A stretch of DNA of 64,000 bases from Lineus longissimus (taxonomy: Eukaryota; Nemertea; Pilidiophora; Heteronemertea; Lineidae): assembly GCF_910592395.1 (NCBI RefSeq), contig NC_088310.1, positions 6,951,501 through 7,015,500 of the forward strand. Reading direction: 5' to 3'. Positions 25,958-40,900 of this stretch are shown one piece after another (position 1 is the stretch's first letter; each line of letters opens with the position of its first letter). Below the pieces are notes generated by a model. It did no database searches. It was not told the DNA's origin and saw only the letters and a list, made by a program, of their open reading frames with translations. A program made the position numbers and the translations under genes.

Positions 25958-28900
25958 TAAACGGATTCGGCCCCCGGCGCTTTGGATTCTGTGGTAACGG
26001 AGGTTGCTGGTCATTAACATCTGTATCGACGAAACGACAAAGAAAGGTTACTGCTAACGGCTGAATTTTTATAGTATTATAACGGGAAAGTTTATTTTTG
26101 GCGACATTTTCGGGAACCACAAAATATAAAGAAGTGCGAAAATTAGTGGCGGTTCAGTACTACCTGTACATATTGTATTGATAGCATCCTGAACCTCATA
26201 CTTTGCATACTTTTTGGCGGGGCATCTTCCCGGAGACTGCAGATATACCACCCTGATCTACTCGCACCCTCACCTGTATTTAAGCCCATACAATCCGTCC
26301 ATTCGTCCATGGTTATCTTCTTGTTTTTATCAGCGTCACAGAATTCCACAAACGACCTCGCACATTTACGTAGCGACTTCTTCTTCTTCACTTGGTCATT
26401 TTTGCGTATTTCCATTTTCAGAGTCCGTATTTCTCGTCGTTCTAAAGCCTGAAAGAAGATTCACAACCATTTTGGTAAAATACACAATGAACTCTTCGCC
26501 TACTATAGGATGGTTAACTTTCCAGATATTCAAGCCATTTTAATTAACACTTAAAACGACAGACCAAGCTTTTGTAAATTAAAATGCTAACAAACATTAT
26601 ACAGTACATGTATCTCGAACAATCGCTATTCGTTATCAATATCACCAGCTCCAAATATTGAGTTTTAGTTTTGTACTTAGATATTAATTTTTATAACCGG
26701 GTGATGTCAAGCTTTTGTTTCAAATCCAACGCCATGTGATGCAGCAGATTACATTTCCCGATGTACTCTACTCTGCACAGATTACATCCAAGAGCAAAAA
26801 CAAGGACTGGAATTCTGGAAACCGCATGTACCTGATTACTGTTCTGGTCCAGATTCTTCAGCTTCCATCTGACTACTCGCTCCTCCAAGGAGTGACTCGG
26901 GTCCGAGTCGGGTAACCTGGAACGGAGACACCTTTATGAGATATAAGCATCTGAAATGGAAGCTGTCTTTTTCATGACAAGCATACAATAGATTACCAAT
27001 GGCAAATTTTTTATCTTAAGGGAAGGGTGCAGTGTGATGACATGGATGACAATTGCTGCAACCACAGAGTATCAAGAAAAAAGAAGAATTTCGACATGAG
27101 CCTATGGGCGGATATTACTGTAAAGGTAAAATGCCCGCGCCGATGTATCATTTTTGATAAAAAAACCGACAATCACGATTTTTTGGATAGATTACGAAAT
27201 TTCTTTAGTGTTTTTAATCAAAAATATTTTTCGCAACCCGCGAAAATTATTTTGGGCTGTTTACAGTTTACAATTGTATAGAACTTTCTACGAACACCTC
27301 TGATGGTTCCTTTTTTTTTTACAAAGGGACTCTAAATGACTCGCTCCATTTGTAATAGCAATCACAGCCCAGCCAATATGTCCTTACCCAGCATCCGAAT
27401 TGTTCTTTACCCACTGAACCATATCCTGCGTCATCGCGTCTATCAAGGTGGTCAGGAACCTCTTTTTCTGCATGGCGGGGCACCCTGGAACAACGACTGC
27501 AACTATTAAAGTGCTTACTTTTGAAGCACATCTACCGACATGTACGCATGTTACGTGAGAATATTTTCTTGTTGGAATAGGCGTCCAATTGTGGCTTCAA
27601 TGCTTTTCGGCTCGAGTCTACATACCTGGAATAATTTTACTGACAGCCTTGACACAATCAGGCGTAACCTTATACGTCGAAGTACCCGGGATGGGTTTCC
27701 CCGAGCCGGCGTCCACGCACCAACAGTAGCCTGTCGATTCGTGACATTGGGCCCGCTCGAACTTGCCGTCCAGCGAACATCTCGGAATGAATATCCGGCC
27801 GTTTGGGTCCGTCTTGTGCATCTCCAGGGCCACTTTCCTTTCGTGTGAGCAGTCCTTTACCTCTGGAAATGTAACGAATTATGTTCAAACTGGAATTACA
27901 ATTCTTGGTTACATTCAAACCAGTTATACCAAATATCGCAAGTCATAATTTTGCGGGTCTCTAACGAATGGAACTAAAACGGATGCTACCCTTAGATAAA
28001 TACTTCGGTCTTTCGTCAAAGAAGGAAAGGTCTGCACGTTCGGTCAATTCCTGAGTTCTGATATTGTCGCTAAAGGTATAACGCAGACGCAGGCTTGAGA
28101 TGTGTTCCCAGGAGTTGTCCGAGTTGTAAGGGGACGAGAGAAGTTCCTTGACAGAGTAACTTGTTCATTACCTTCGTCATTATCTTCATCCTCCTCTTCG
28201 TCTTTATCGTCACTCGCACTTGGTCTCAGCTGTGCACTCCAGAGAGCGGCACCAGCAAGATCATCTGAAAAAGGGGAATTTAAACATTTGTAACTTGGGA
28301 AATGTTCCTCATGCTGTCATGTACATGGCGGGTGTGCCTTTTTCAAAAAACCTTTCTCATTTTTAGTTTAGGCAGGAGGAGGAAGTAACGTATTTTCCTC
28401 TTGGTTCAGACAGAAAGAAAAGTACGTGTATTCAAAATGACGTCGTGAAGTAGTACATGGCATCTGTGTGCATTGATGTGTACTACACGCTGTTTTCTAC
28501 ACTGTAGAGGTTATAATTGTACCACTATAATACCTAGCATTCTGACTTTAGGAGGCTAGGCATGCGAAAATGAAGACGGGCCACTAACATGACAAAGAAA
28601 CTGACAGAGGACAAGAATCAGAACAGGGGTCTCATTAGGGTCACACGGGAAAACATATAAGCTTCCATCCATGTTGGATATATTTTTTGGTATATGACAA
28701 GGGACGACCATGTTCTCTCATTACTTTTTATCAGTTTGGGAATGACGTTTTTATAGTACGTACCTTTAGGCCTTTTTTCATGTTTTCCAGGAGCATTTTT
28801 AAAACATCAATATACCACCTGACCTGCTCTTGTTTTGCTTTGTTTATGTAGCCAATCATTGAATTACCAACAGTGCCGAGTATGCATTTAAACTAGCATT

Positions 28901-31900
28901 CTCTATCTCTATACCAGTTGGTACGTAATGTTCTTGCAGTGCACTAGAAATTAACACTTTCATTGTTCGCTCATCTACATGTACATGTTTTTCAGATCTT
29001 ATCGATTATAATTTAAAAACCACCTGAAACCCTACTAAGACTGTAAAGATAAAACGTCTGTTTTTGATTGACGAGAGCTCAAAGATTGTGTCATCCATCA
29101 TACATGCAGCAGCACTTGCATAGTCACAAAGGTCGATTTCTTCTCCATAGACGGCGCTGCGCATCCTTTCTTACCTTTTATGATTGGTTTATCCTTCTTG
29201 GTATTAGAAGAAGGAGTAGGTGTCGTCTGGTCGTCTACATTCAGCAACAAAAACAAGCGAAAAGAGACTGTTTAAACAAAGGGGTCAGTACCTGCTCCTG
29301 GAGGGGAACAGGTTTGAAATATTGCACTTGCCCGGCCTGCCTGCTGGTTAGTAATTAGTATGGTTAATGGAAGTGGAGATTCTGATGACGAGAGAAACAA
29401 TTTGACAAATGCATAGCGAAAGATGTTAAAGCTTTTTGTTATTTTAGAGGATGGCTATCCCACATTCAACTGAGCACACTTCTTACACACAAGGCGCAAC
29501 AGTCGTGCTAACAAACTGAGGACTAGTTCCTCGGACATATGCTAACAGCCACGCGTCGACCCTTATTCAGGGTCTCGACACGTAAAGTCACCCACACTAG
29601 ATGCAAGTGCGCCGTTTCATACACCTCATACAAAAGTCACACATTCCTTATATTGCACTTTTTGATTTTATAGCTGCATTTGCCATTGAATAAAATGCAA
29701 TCAGGTAATATTTTGATTATTTTTCATTGTCTTTTTACAGTTCATTTTTTGAAATTATTAGAATTTAATTTTTCTGTCTTTTTCTCATTTGGCAGCAGCT
29801 ATAATTATAAAGTTAATTGTTAGACACACTAGTTAACACACTAATTACAAGCCAGGAAACAGTGCCGAGCAAAAGCAAAGAGGAACATAGTATAGTACAA
29901 GATTGACAGTACAAAAATGAAGGCCTGTTTCCACTACGGTGGTTTACCGCGCTCACTGGCCTTCGTCTTCAGTTATCATGGCCGAGCCAATTGCTGCATC
30001 ATAATAATGCAACACCTGTGAAAACAGCAAGTTTTTCCACGTTTTCCCCGTTTCAGTGGAAATAGGCCTTACCACAGTAAGCCTGGTCCCCTGGCGGAAA
30101 ACTCAATCTACTCTCGTCTATTTTTCATAAAATCTGGAACAGTCTGCAATACATTAAAGGTCTGTCTCCACATTAATTATACGCTGCGATTTATATGGTC
30201 ACAGGCATTGGACGTTTTCATACCGGCCAGCAATGGCAGTTGAACTACTACTGGCTCGAGCCCAAAGCCTGTGAAAACAAAGCGCCAAATTAGCAAATTT
30301 CTCGTGAAGCTGTAATGTGGAGACAGGCCTCTAAGGCTCTGTGTGTGTCCTTATCCTCTTATTTTATTTCAATTTCAGATTAATGCGACAGAATGATACT
30401 ATACGGGCTATTGGTAACATCTGTGAAAGCGATACATGTCGAAAGAGTAAAACTATGAGAACATGTATGGAAAAAGAAAAATTGAAAAAACTCAAATGCG
30501 ACAAAGAATAATTGTCAATCAGATATACCACCAGGGAATCAAACCGCATTTTTGATGAAACTGATGAAGAACTTATTCGATCAGTGCGAGCAAAGCACCC
30601 ATAAATCATTGTCTTTACAAATTGCACCAGCATCGTATGCTTGAAAGGCACATAGAATTTCAGTTGGCCCATGACTTGAAGTCTTACCAATATATTTATG
30701 AAGATCTGAACTGAAATCTTATTTCTGATGACTACTTTGGCACATTGTGCGTCTGAACGAAAAACAGCTGACGTCAACATTAAAATACGGGAACCAACAA
30801 AAACAACGAAAGAGTGGATAGAAAAGGAATTAGTAACATAGCCTTCGGAACTTTTTTCGACCTCGTAAGAAGAAGCAATCAGTGCGTGGTGATAGAGCGC
30901 CCAGAGAACAAGTTATAATATATAACGATAGTTACATTTTCTTCGTATTGAAATGCATTTGTCGTGTTTGGAAGCCTCCCTACTACCTCGTCTTGCGACA
31001 TCAAAGAATTATAGCAAACAATAATTTAGTCACAAATTTCCTGTCGTACGCTATATGTTCCGTCATTGCAGAAATCTCCGATAGTGAGAAACGTTTGGTT
31101 TTCACTCCAAAGCAGTTACGAAACATACTAGTACATTGCAATGCCCGTGAAAAGATGTTGGTAATTCAGACGACTGCCTGTATGACCTTAAATACTTTTC
31201 AGAGGCTATTGTATACCCCAGCTTCTACAGGTACGTACAAAAAGTGTGTATTTGAAATCCTAATCCCGATACCAAAATTCCCATGCCGTGTTTCTAAAAA
31301 GTGCTGGTAATATCAGACTCCGGAACTACATGTAGATATCTAAGCTTATATGTTAATGTTAAATCGCGAGACTATGCTTTGAGATGGAAAAAAGTTCCGG
31401 CCAAAGAGTGTTGTCATGATAATTCATCACTATGAAACAACCTTGAGAGAATTTCACGACACCACAGCTGAAACAAAAATATTTTTTAATGTGACAGAAA
31501 ATATTCCAAGTTCGCACGTAGAAATTGAATTATGAAGAGGGAAAAAAACACCACTGCAATATCCAGCGGACCATAATGGCATAAAAAGTCGTTTCTGTAA
31601 CGCCATTTTCCGCCAATGGCTATGAAGTCACCAGCAGGATTGATAGCTTTCACCAGCACCAGCTTGTTCCAGCGTTGCTTGGTGAAAATGGTTGCCCATT
31701 GCTTCAATCAATGCCTGCTCAGTGGGCTACAGCATATCCCTCGACCGTGCCCGAGACATCCAAGCAACGATCATGGTGGTAACTATCTATATCGACGAAA
31801 GGAACAAGATAGAGGCATAGGTTGTGGTTGCAGGGCTTCAATATTTTGTACTTCCCTGGCATCTCTTTAAGATGAGATTTATCAACGAACTGAACGATTT

Positions 31901-34900
31901 TGAATTAAAAAAACGATATGTATGTCGACTTCGATTTTCAACGGTCGAAAGTTCTTCACGGATACTCATATATCTGTGAGGGGGACAAAAAATTCGTTCA
32001 AAAAAAAATTATAACTTGTCAAGCAAGCAAAATATTGACTTACTATTTAAGTCCACTCCCAAACAGACCGACCATTCGTTGCGGGCGATCTTCCGGTTCT
32101 TGTCAAGGTCACAATGCTTGACGAAGTTGCGTGCGCAGGGTTTGGGCTTGACTAACTTTCGCACCAGTCGTGTGAGGGCGCCAATCTCCTTCTTCTTCAG
32201 CTGGTTGTCCTGGTCAGTGTCGAGCTCGGTGAACTTCCACTCAACCACTCGTTTTTCAGGTGTGTCTAGAATGGAGTCAGACTCTGACTTGATCGGAAGC
32301 TCTGCAAGTAGGGTTTTTGTACCGTGGTTCTTAGGCTGCCAACGTGGCATTTCAAGGTCACCTCCGGAATCAAAATGGCGGCCATAGCAACAAACATGGA
32401 GGGCGGGATGCTGGCTAATCTAAGTCACTTGCAGAGCATTTCCATTAATTAGGCAGACGCAAAGCTAATCGCGAGAAGCAACAATCTTTTGACGCGGCAA
32501 AGGAATGTTTAGCAAACAAAGTAACCTTAAGATGCGATCACTATTGTCTGGCGCAGCAGGGTTTAGCATAATGAATGAAATGACCTTAACATTAGATACA
32601 TCAAAACATGCAAGCTGCAATAAATGTATGTCACAAGAAATATTTACTCACCGCCACCTAAAGAATTATTACACCAGTATTAGTTATCAACTTTTTAAAA
32701 ATTCGTCTTTTAATTAAATGATAACTTTAAGGGATTAAATCAATATTTTGTCTTTAGAGGCTTCCGACAAGTAGTTCGCGCTCCAGAACACAAAACGATG
32801 TGGACTAAAAACATCATTTACAAATGGACTTAGATGAGTAGCACAAACATCTTTACTCATATACCTGTAATGCCCGCTGTCTTGTTTGGTTTTGCGCTCT
32901 GTAATCTTTGGTACTCCTCAGTGAACAGGGTAATGAGATTGGTGTTGAAAGTAGATCGATCGGAATGGTTACACCCTGTAATGTTAAAGAAATGCATTTA
33001 TCATGCAATGCAGATGCCAATCGGTCTGACTGATATTGTGAATTGTACAATTACACGTGCACTTACACGGAGAGTATGCTACATATTGGAAGTTTGAAAT
33101 AACTCACGCTTTTTTGATTTGTTTCGGCTTTTTGACCCTCTTTTTCGTTTGTTTCGTTTCGCTGCAACGGAAAATACCAATTCAAAATCAACTGTCATAT
33201 GTCTTGTCAGTGTTTATAGACAATTCGCAACTGCTGACTCTTGGAATGCAAATTATTTGAAAATCAGTCCACAAAACAACCTTTTTTGAATGTTGGAAGT
33301 TTGAACGAACAGAGTATAGACCTTTAAAATCACGACGTTTCTGCGTATTTGAGCAACACAGCTACCTCACGGCTTTACCTCACGTTGCAATGCAAGTAAT
33401 GGCTACCTTTCATCTTTCGGGTAATCGAGTAATTGACTCACAGGTGAAGATGAAAGATATACGCAGGATACCAGTGTTTTAATCAACGTTCTCCATCAAC
33501 AAGAGATTGCATCTGATAACTTAGCAGTCGGTTATCGAACAGTTAAGATTGCCAATTATTGGTTGTTGATTACAAGCCTCGGGAGATGACTAATATTGAC
33601 TACCAAATGGACATCGAGGGCCAGCTTCTAAACATTGTCTGGTTATCAAAAAATTGCTAGTTCGGAGTTGGTAATCAAATACTGAAATAGTTCATAGTTT
33701 CTATAATGAATTTGGCAGAAAGGAGTGGGTCGTCTTGGTGTCAGTCAAAGGGTTAACTGTTAACTAAATCCCCTACACGCCACAAACTAATAGACATCAA
33801 ACTGCTGACCTTTACAAACTTTTTGGACTATTTCTCTCGTGTTTGCCCTATTTTAGCCAACAACAACTCTCCTCATATCCACCAATCGGAAAGCTTCTTG
33901 CAAGAACTCACCCTTCCGCCGACATTTTGGCTTCTTTGACCTTACGGATGATCCGGGAACTGGTTTACCATCGTCTGTCACGCACCAGCAATACTGGGTA
34001 GCTTTGTGACACTGGACCTTTGCGAAAGTACCATCGGAATTGCACTCGGGTATATAAATCCCTATAGATGGCGCTTCGTTCTTCTTTTTAAGTTGCTGCG
34101 CTTGGTGGCGCTCTTTAAAACATTTCGATGCTGTGGAATCTGAAATCATTATGAAAACCGTATATGGATTACAAATTACAAATTACAAATTAATGGATTG
34201 ATACGCTGTTAGCTCACATGTATTTAACTGTGATTTGATTAGCCGGCCCGATATTGTCTCTCTGGATATTGATTCTCCAGGGTGACTTGCGTATCGGCCA
34301 TAAAATCATCTCATCAAATATTGAGTAGCATTCCGCGAAGTTACTATTTATAGCTCACAAGGTCATTTGCATAAGATATTGATGACGTTTTAGTCACGTG
34401 ACAGTCGGTCATCGACACTTATTTCTACGCATTTGAGCTTATTTCAAAGTCAATTATCTTTGACCCTGCATTGTTTTTAGCATGAATGATACCATAGAGT
34501 CAGAAAGAATTATGTAGTATTTCCAACACTCGGACATGTGCCAGATTGAATCTAACTGCCCGAGTTAGAAAGCCTGAATCCATTACGAAACGGCATGTTT
34601 GTCCGACATTGCCTGTAATTCAGCGATGGGGAAATAGAGGGCAGCAGCTGCAGTGACCTCATCATCGCGGAATGCTATTACACGATAGGAGCTGATCACC
34701 CAAATATTTTCTATAATACTGTGCAATTCGGTGTATAATTTCAATTGCATTTCGATATTGACCTCCGACCCTCTTAACCCAAATCAACCAACTCGTCCAT
34801 TGAGACCAAACCGCGCAATTAACACCTGTTGGAAAGTTCCCTTTCTCCATTGAGAATCTGTTTACATGAATGTCCAGGTGTGACAGAAATCGGTAAAAGT

Positions 34901-37900
34901 GTCGACAGAAGACGATGAGAATTGGTATTTGTAGCAAGTGAAGTGGCTGGCGAGTGGCAAAGAGTGGCTGCGCTGGGAAAAGAGCAATGCAGTATCGAAT
35001 GATAGTTGCATTCGCTTCTGTGTAGTGTACATATAGTGTAGTTTCCAGTACAGTACTAAGTGAGCAGGAATTTAAAAATTCGTTCACGTGCACTGTTACA
35101 TATAGTTAAATCTCGGATGCAGACTTAAATGTGATGTACACCTGCACTTCAGCCTGAGTTGAACTGTTTCAGGGGTTCGACTGCAGGGTGGGGGAAGCGA
35201 ACATCAACTCCTGATTTCCCCAGGATGGAGCATATCAGATTTGTGTGAATTTTAACCATTGAAGTTTCAAGATGTGTTCATATGACCCTGTGGAAATGCT
35301 AGTGAAAACCTTCGTCCAAGAGTGGCAGCATCGGTGGGTAACTTAATGCACTACGTATCCTTAGTGTCAGTGTTTTACACTCTTACGTCATCCGAATATC
35401 GAGAAGTATTTTCTCGTCTACATGGAGTTAAGTTCACTTTACAGTCATTTACGTTTTCAGAGTACAGTGGGCATTTAAAACAATGAAGACGAACGAATCT
35501 CGAAGGATATTGAAGCTGAATTTGAGAAAGAGCCACATATGCTATTTTTACCTTTGTAGGTTGTATGTTGCATTTGTGCAGCTGAAAACAAAGAGTCTGT
35601 ATTTTGTACAAAATGGCCGATTACTACTTCCGGTAGCGCCAAGTCAGTCGTGACTACCCACTCCAGTCTGCATGGCATCCTGAGATCAGGTTTTTGCTAT
35701 ACTCCTACCTCGTATACGTTTGAATTATCGAGAGGGGGAGTATATTGAAAATCACTGGTTCTGTCAGGAGGGGAGATTGGCTATTCATTTGAGTTGAAAT
35801 CAGGTTTGATTGACAGCTATTCTTTGGAACTGTGCGTTTTGTAACACACACGTTGGTTGACTTATCATATAAACATGGCTTAAATTGATAAAAGTAATAA
35901 AGTAATGACATTAGTTTAGATTTTGTCACGTTCAATACTTAATATAATAACCATTATCTTAATCGTATGTGTACTTCTGGTATCCGTATTTGGGTAATTT
36001 CAAAATTGAACTGTTGGTCTTATAATAGGATGTAGTTTACAAAGAGCTCACATCAGATTATTCCTATAGCTGTCATAGTTTCTGTACAATTTAAGCAAGC
36101 TGCAAAAAAATGTGTAAACCACATACCACTCTGGTAGTTCTTGGTATTAGGCTTTAAAACAATTTGGAGGTGCACACCCTTTGACTTTCTCTTAACTTTG
36201 CAAATACCAGAAAGAAGAGATCCTCCAACGAAACCCCATTGCTTTTAAGTGAAATCCAGACGAGAAGATGACATTGCCACTATAATGATAGTGAATGTAG
36301 AGAACGAGACACCAGCTTCTGTAAACAATCAACCCTAAACCCCTAGCCTATAGCTCCTGGTAAAATAAGTCTACAGAAAAATCCCAATTACCATTTATTG
36401 GGAAAATCACTCCGGTAGACCGTCCAATCAAAGGTGCCGAATTCTGCATGCCTGGTGTGTTTGTTTTAAATGAGCCAATCGGTGAGCTCTATTGCGGGGT
36501 TACTTCCGGTCAATATTGATTTTGGAAATGAGTGAATGGTGTAATAAGACAGAGGTATCGGTCGTCTATCTCGAAAATTTGAAACGAGCCTTCGTGGAAG
36601 CAAATCTCATCAACAGCCTTACCTGAGCACGGCCCTTTTTTAACTACTTTTATATCTTTGCCGTCACAATCATGTAATCTTTTTATTTCACATCTTGATG
36701 GATATGTCTGTCCGTCCGAGGCACATATCGGACGGACCTTTACACTAGAACAGTCTCCGGGACACGTCACCGGAGGGGACGTGGCTGAGTCTCTCTTGTT
36801 CCGGACTAGAATCTGCAAATATAAAGGAATAGCCATGGTGAGAAGGTTAATAGCCCTGATCATGCAGTGGATGAACCTGAGACGGTTCTTTAGATCATAA
36901 CCTAGGATCACAACAATCAAAGTCATGACCGTACAAAGCAATATGTGGTGAATATAATCATATCGATTTGTCCATCGAACCTAGACACCATTGATATGTA
37001 ATATAACACATCTACAGGAAATATTAGTTCAGGTTTCTTGCCACATCACGCCATGTTGAAAATCATGAATGGCGATGGTTTTAAACAGTGACCTATCAGG
37101 ACCCAGTTCCATTCGCAACCAAAAAGGACAATTTGATTTTATTCATCTCGGTTTTCCACCTTTCTTTTCAAGTCACGTCTGGCCTAAATGTAAAATTGTG
37201 ATATTTAGATAGCATTGAGAGAAACATGCCGTAATGTGTGCTGTTTGTTTGTTTTTTATATACAGTATCAGACAAGTTGGCAAACAGGTGCGCGGTCTTT
37301 GTCCCTTTACAGATTCGTCGGCACGTAATGCGCTCGCGGTATTGACACAACGTGCTGTCATACCGATACCAGTTCCATGCCATTCCTAGTCCATAGTTGA
37401 TCTCACGCAAAAACATTCCAGACGTCTTCGAAGGAAAACTAAACAACTATTGCACTGATATCATAATATTTGATGAAATAAAAAAATATTCGAGAGTCAA
37501 TTTTCGATATTCGCCTTTAGAAATGCGCTGTAAAATGCTCTAGGTATGCCGGGGGGAGACGAGCCGTATTTTGCGGATGAACGGCTGAGACCGGGCACGG
37601 AACTCCGCAACACAAGATGCCCCGAACCGCGTAATGCTCGGAGTTCAGGATTTTGATTCTCCTGGGTGATCCTGAGTCCATATTGTATGATCAACGATTA
37701 AAATGTTCACAATATGACGTCTGAATTCGTTGTCGCTAATATCTTGCTGGACATTCCTCCCATTCAAGCTAGTCACCGATATTTTGATTGAAGTCGGAAC
37801 ACCCGGTTATAAAATGGAGCAATCGCTAGAAAATAGGTCAGAGGTTAGACCGTGATATGATGAGTCCAGAAAAACGAGACTTCATTCATCTCATTCTGGT

Positions 37901-40900
37901 GTTCCTGATATTTTTAAATGATTTGTTTTCCGAACAATGCCGCGATGAGCACATACGCCACATTATGGTCCCAACATCAAGTTAACATGAGCAGATTGTC
38001 ATGTCAGCAATGTTATTCACGTAAAAAATGACAAGTGGGATGGTCGGACCAGAGGCGTACGAAATGACCCCAGGGAATCCTTTTGGGGCTGGTGGCTATC
38101 AGACATCCGCATGGGGCACGGACAATCAGTGAGACAATTCACCGTGTCTGGCTTACCTATCTATAGCTACCTGCCTTTTGGAACTGATATTCACTGAGCT
38201 TAGATTTCTTTTCAGGTCCAATTCAGATTTTCGCCAACATCACCGACGTACTTTTCTGATATATTCATATTTGCGCGCTTTTGCTGAAGAACCGAAACGT
38301 TTGAAGACCAAGGAGGTTACATAAGCTCACACGATGACAATGATGATGAGAAAGATGATGTAACTGCTTCCAGATGTCAGAAGGTTTATTCATGTATATA
38401 GTAGCCAGAATGCCAACGAGTTTAAATTTGAGCATGAGGAAAATGAACTGCTTTTCGTTGAAACCGCTTCGAGTGAGCTATTAATATGAGTCCGATCAAT
38501 GCGCTGATTATCACAAGTAATGTTTTCCCAAGCAAGGTATACTCGACTGAATCTCCCCACGGCCACCAATGAGTACACCAATTTCTTCCTACGGTGCCTC
38601 ATCCCTCACGCCACTCTGATCACGTACGCGTTTCCTCTTGCAGATCCTGGTGGTAGTATTTAGACAAGTTGTTACACTTCAACAAACGAGGAGGACTTTA
38701 ACCTGCCATATTTTCCCAATGTTCGGTATTCCCAGGTGGAGGATTTCTAATCACTGGACCACCTGTCCGTTAAGAAATTTTGCCATGTTGCAAATTCGTA
38801 GCATTCTCAACAAGATTCCTTTGGGCAAATGGAATTCTTAAACGTGTAATATATATATCACAACAGTTTTTCTCTCTGATTTCACAAATAAGAATGTCAG
38901 TGTTGATAGCAACGGTTTTTCCATCTCGACCACCAAGTATACCCCAGCTACCTTTAAAATGGGAAAAAATAAGACCATGAGGTTCAGGATCCTTCTATTC
39001 GTGGATGGGCTTAACCATGGCGTGAAGTCAATGGCGATGGCATCGCATCGCAACACTGCTGCGATTTGGAACCATACCTTTAGTAACTCCAAATTGTATT
39101 GCCTTCTATCACCTTCCCAGGCTGACTCAAGGTTTTGAGTGAACATCCAATATCAGAACTGCCTGCAGCAAGCGAATCCTTGACGGTCGCATATTATGTT
39201 TAGGCATGACCAATATTGACAAGGCTTAGCATTCACTGGCGATACTGCATGGCTGTCCATAACATACCAAAAGACCGGTTCCTGATATAGTATAATATTT
39301 CTGTTTACATGGATCTAGTTTTTGTCAGACACGCAATATTACTCCACATTGCAACTAACGTATACAGAGGCATTCTTGAACCATGATATTGTATACAATG
39401 TATAATTTTGATGTAAATTTTGTGTCGAAAAAATTGTGAACAAGATATTATACTGTGGTAAAAAAGTCAATTGAATGTGTGACATCTGGCCTATCACATT
39501 CTTATTCTTACAAAGTAACAGACCTGCTGTGCCAAACAATTATAGAGTACATGTGTTTTATAGATGGCAATGAAAACTTAACTAAGATAAGTAGGGACTC
39601 CCAAGTCAAAGTAGGAAAGTATCATCGAATATTTTGAAGAGACGTAAAAAACCGGTGGTTTAGGACTACGATTTCGTCCGTTCACGATATGAGATAAACA
39701 CGTTATTAACCTTCAACATTCAGGCAGACCTGGACTCACAAATTTCAGGGCCGTATTTGACTTTTTTCGAGGGGGCGAGTGCCAGAACACCACTTTTCGT
39801 CCCAAAAGGGCCCAAATCTGCTTGCATGAAAAACACGTGTTAGGCGACGTCTAGAGGGCCCCATCCCCCCCCCCCCCCCGCCGCTAAACACGGCCCTGAA
39901 TTTTATCTCATGAAGAACATGAGCGTCAGCCACGCAACAAACACAAAAAGAAGGTGTAAAAAGTGTAAAATGCCTTCTTATAACTGCATGTGACACTCAA
40001 ATTTTGCGTTGCACTGTGTAAGAGCATTGACAAAAAAGTCACCGAATATGCAAGAACGATGGGATTTTGGAAATAACTGCAGGATGATAAGATCTAATCT
40101 GTCCATCAATGACGTCATAACAAGATGGCTCAACAATACCGTCTGCACCCACGACTGCCCATTGTTTGCCTGGTTGCATTAAACAGAGATTTTGATCGGA
40201 GTTGGTTCCAGGTCAAGCTTGATGGCGTGACTGCCTTATATGATTTTCTTTCCATGTGGACTAGATAAGAAGTGTGATCTATTCCATTTAAAGTGTCCTA
40301 GTACAGGTTCATGCGCAGTTCCTTCAAGCACAGTTCGGTGTCACTACACTTGATTAAGGATTTACCAGCAAACGTCCAAATCGTCGTTCATCAGTGATGT
40401 AGTATCCTTGGTTATATCAATGACATCATTCTCAATACATGTATATGACTGATTAAGTTAAGTAATGAGCGCCAGTAAATAAGCATGGTCATAGTTCGTG
40501 ATCGTACGTCTCTTGGGACCAATTATCTACAGTTACATGTACATGATCCACGACAATCTGCAGTTCAAAACAAATCACTGGCCTTGGCTTTCCATTCCAA
40601 GACACTTCCAAGACACAAGGCTTAATCATTTGACCGATCGTCCGAATCGGATTCAAGAATACATCCTAAGAGAGTATGTCATTATATTCTGGTTCTTCAT
40701 TGTGCAATTGCATCAGCATCCAATTAATCTCTTAAGACGAGAGTCCCTTCCTAGTATTTGTTTTGTCGTTTTCGTGAGAATTAGAGAAAACGAGCTTCGC
40801 CTAGCTCATGATTGTGCTCAATCCTCGAGAGCCGAGCAATGATGAGGTCATTGCATTCTTGGATCTATACATCATGCCTGGTGACGTAATGAAGGAAGAG

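Larger units (their letters stand above)
26021..36622. other. SMOC introns 2-10
   Basis: Apart from the exons listed under SMOC, this stretch holds two MITE-like inverted-repeat elements (29920-30070, 30158-30330), a short (ATTACAA)n run near 34165-34185, and several unrelated open frames such as 30364-30780, 30882-31310 and 34662-35093 that show no family resemblance. No nested gene is supported. Confidence 0.55.

Noticed and set aside
30364-31310. Open frames of 138 and 142 codons on opposite strands in SMOC introns
   Set aside because: No family resemblance and no splice context; treated as chance frames.
34662-35093. 143-codon minus-strand frame between SMOC exons
   Set aside because: It would need to join SMOC in frame, but the flanking exons already join directly with matching phase, and the sequence has no domain signature.
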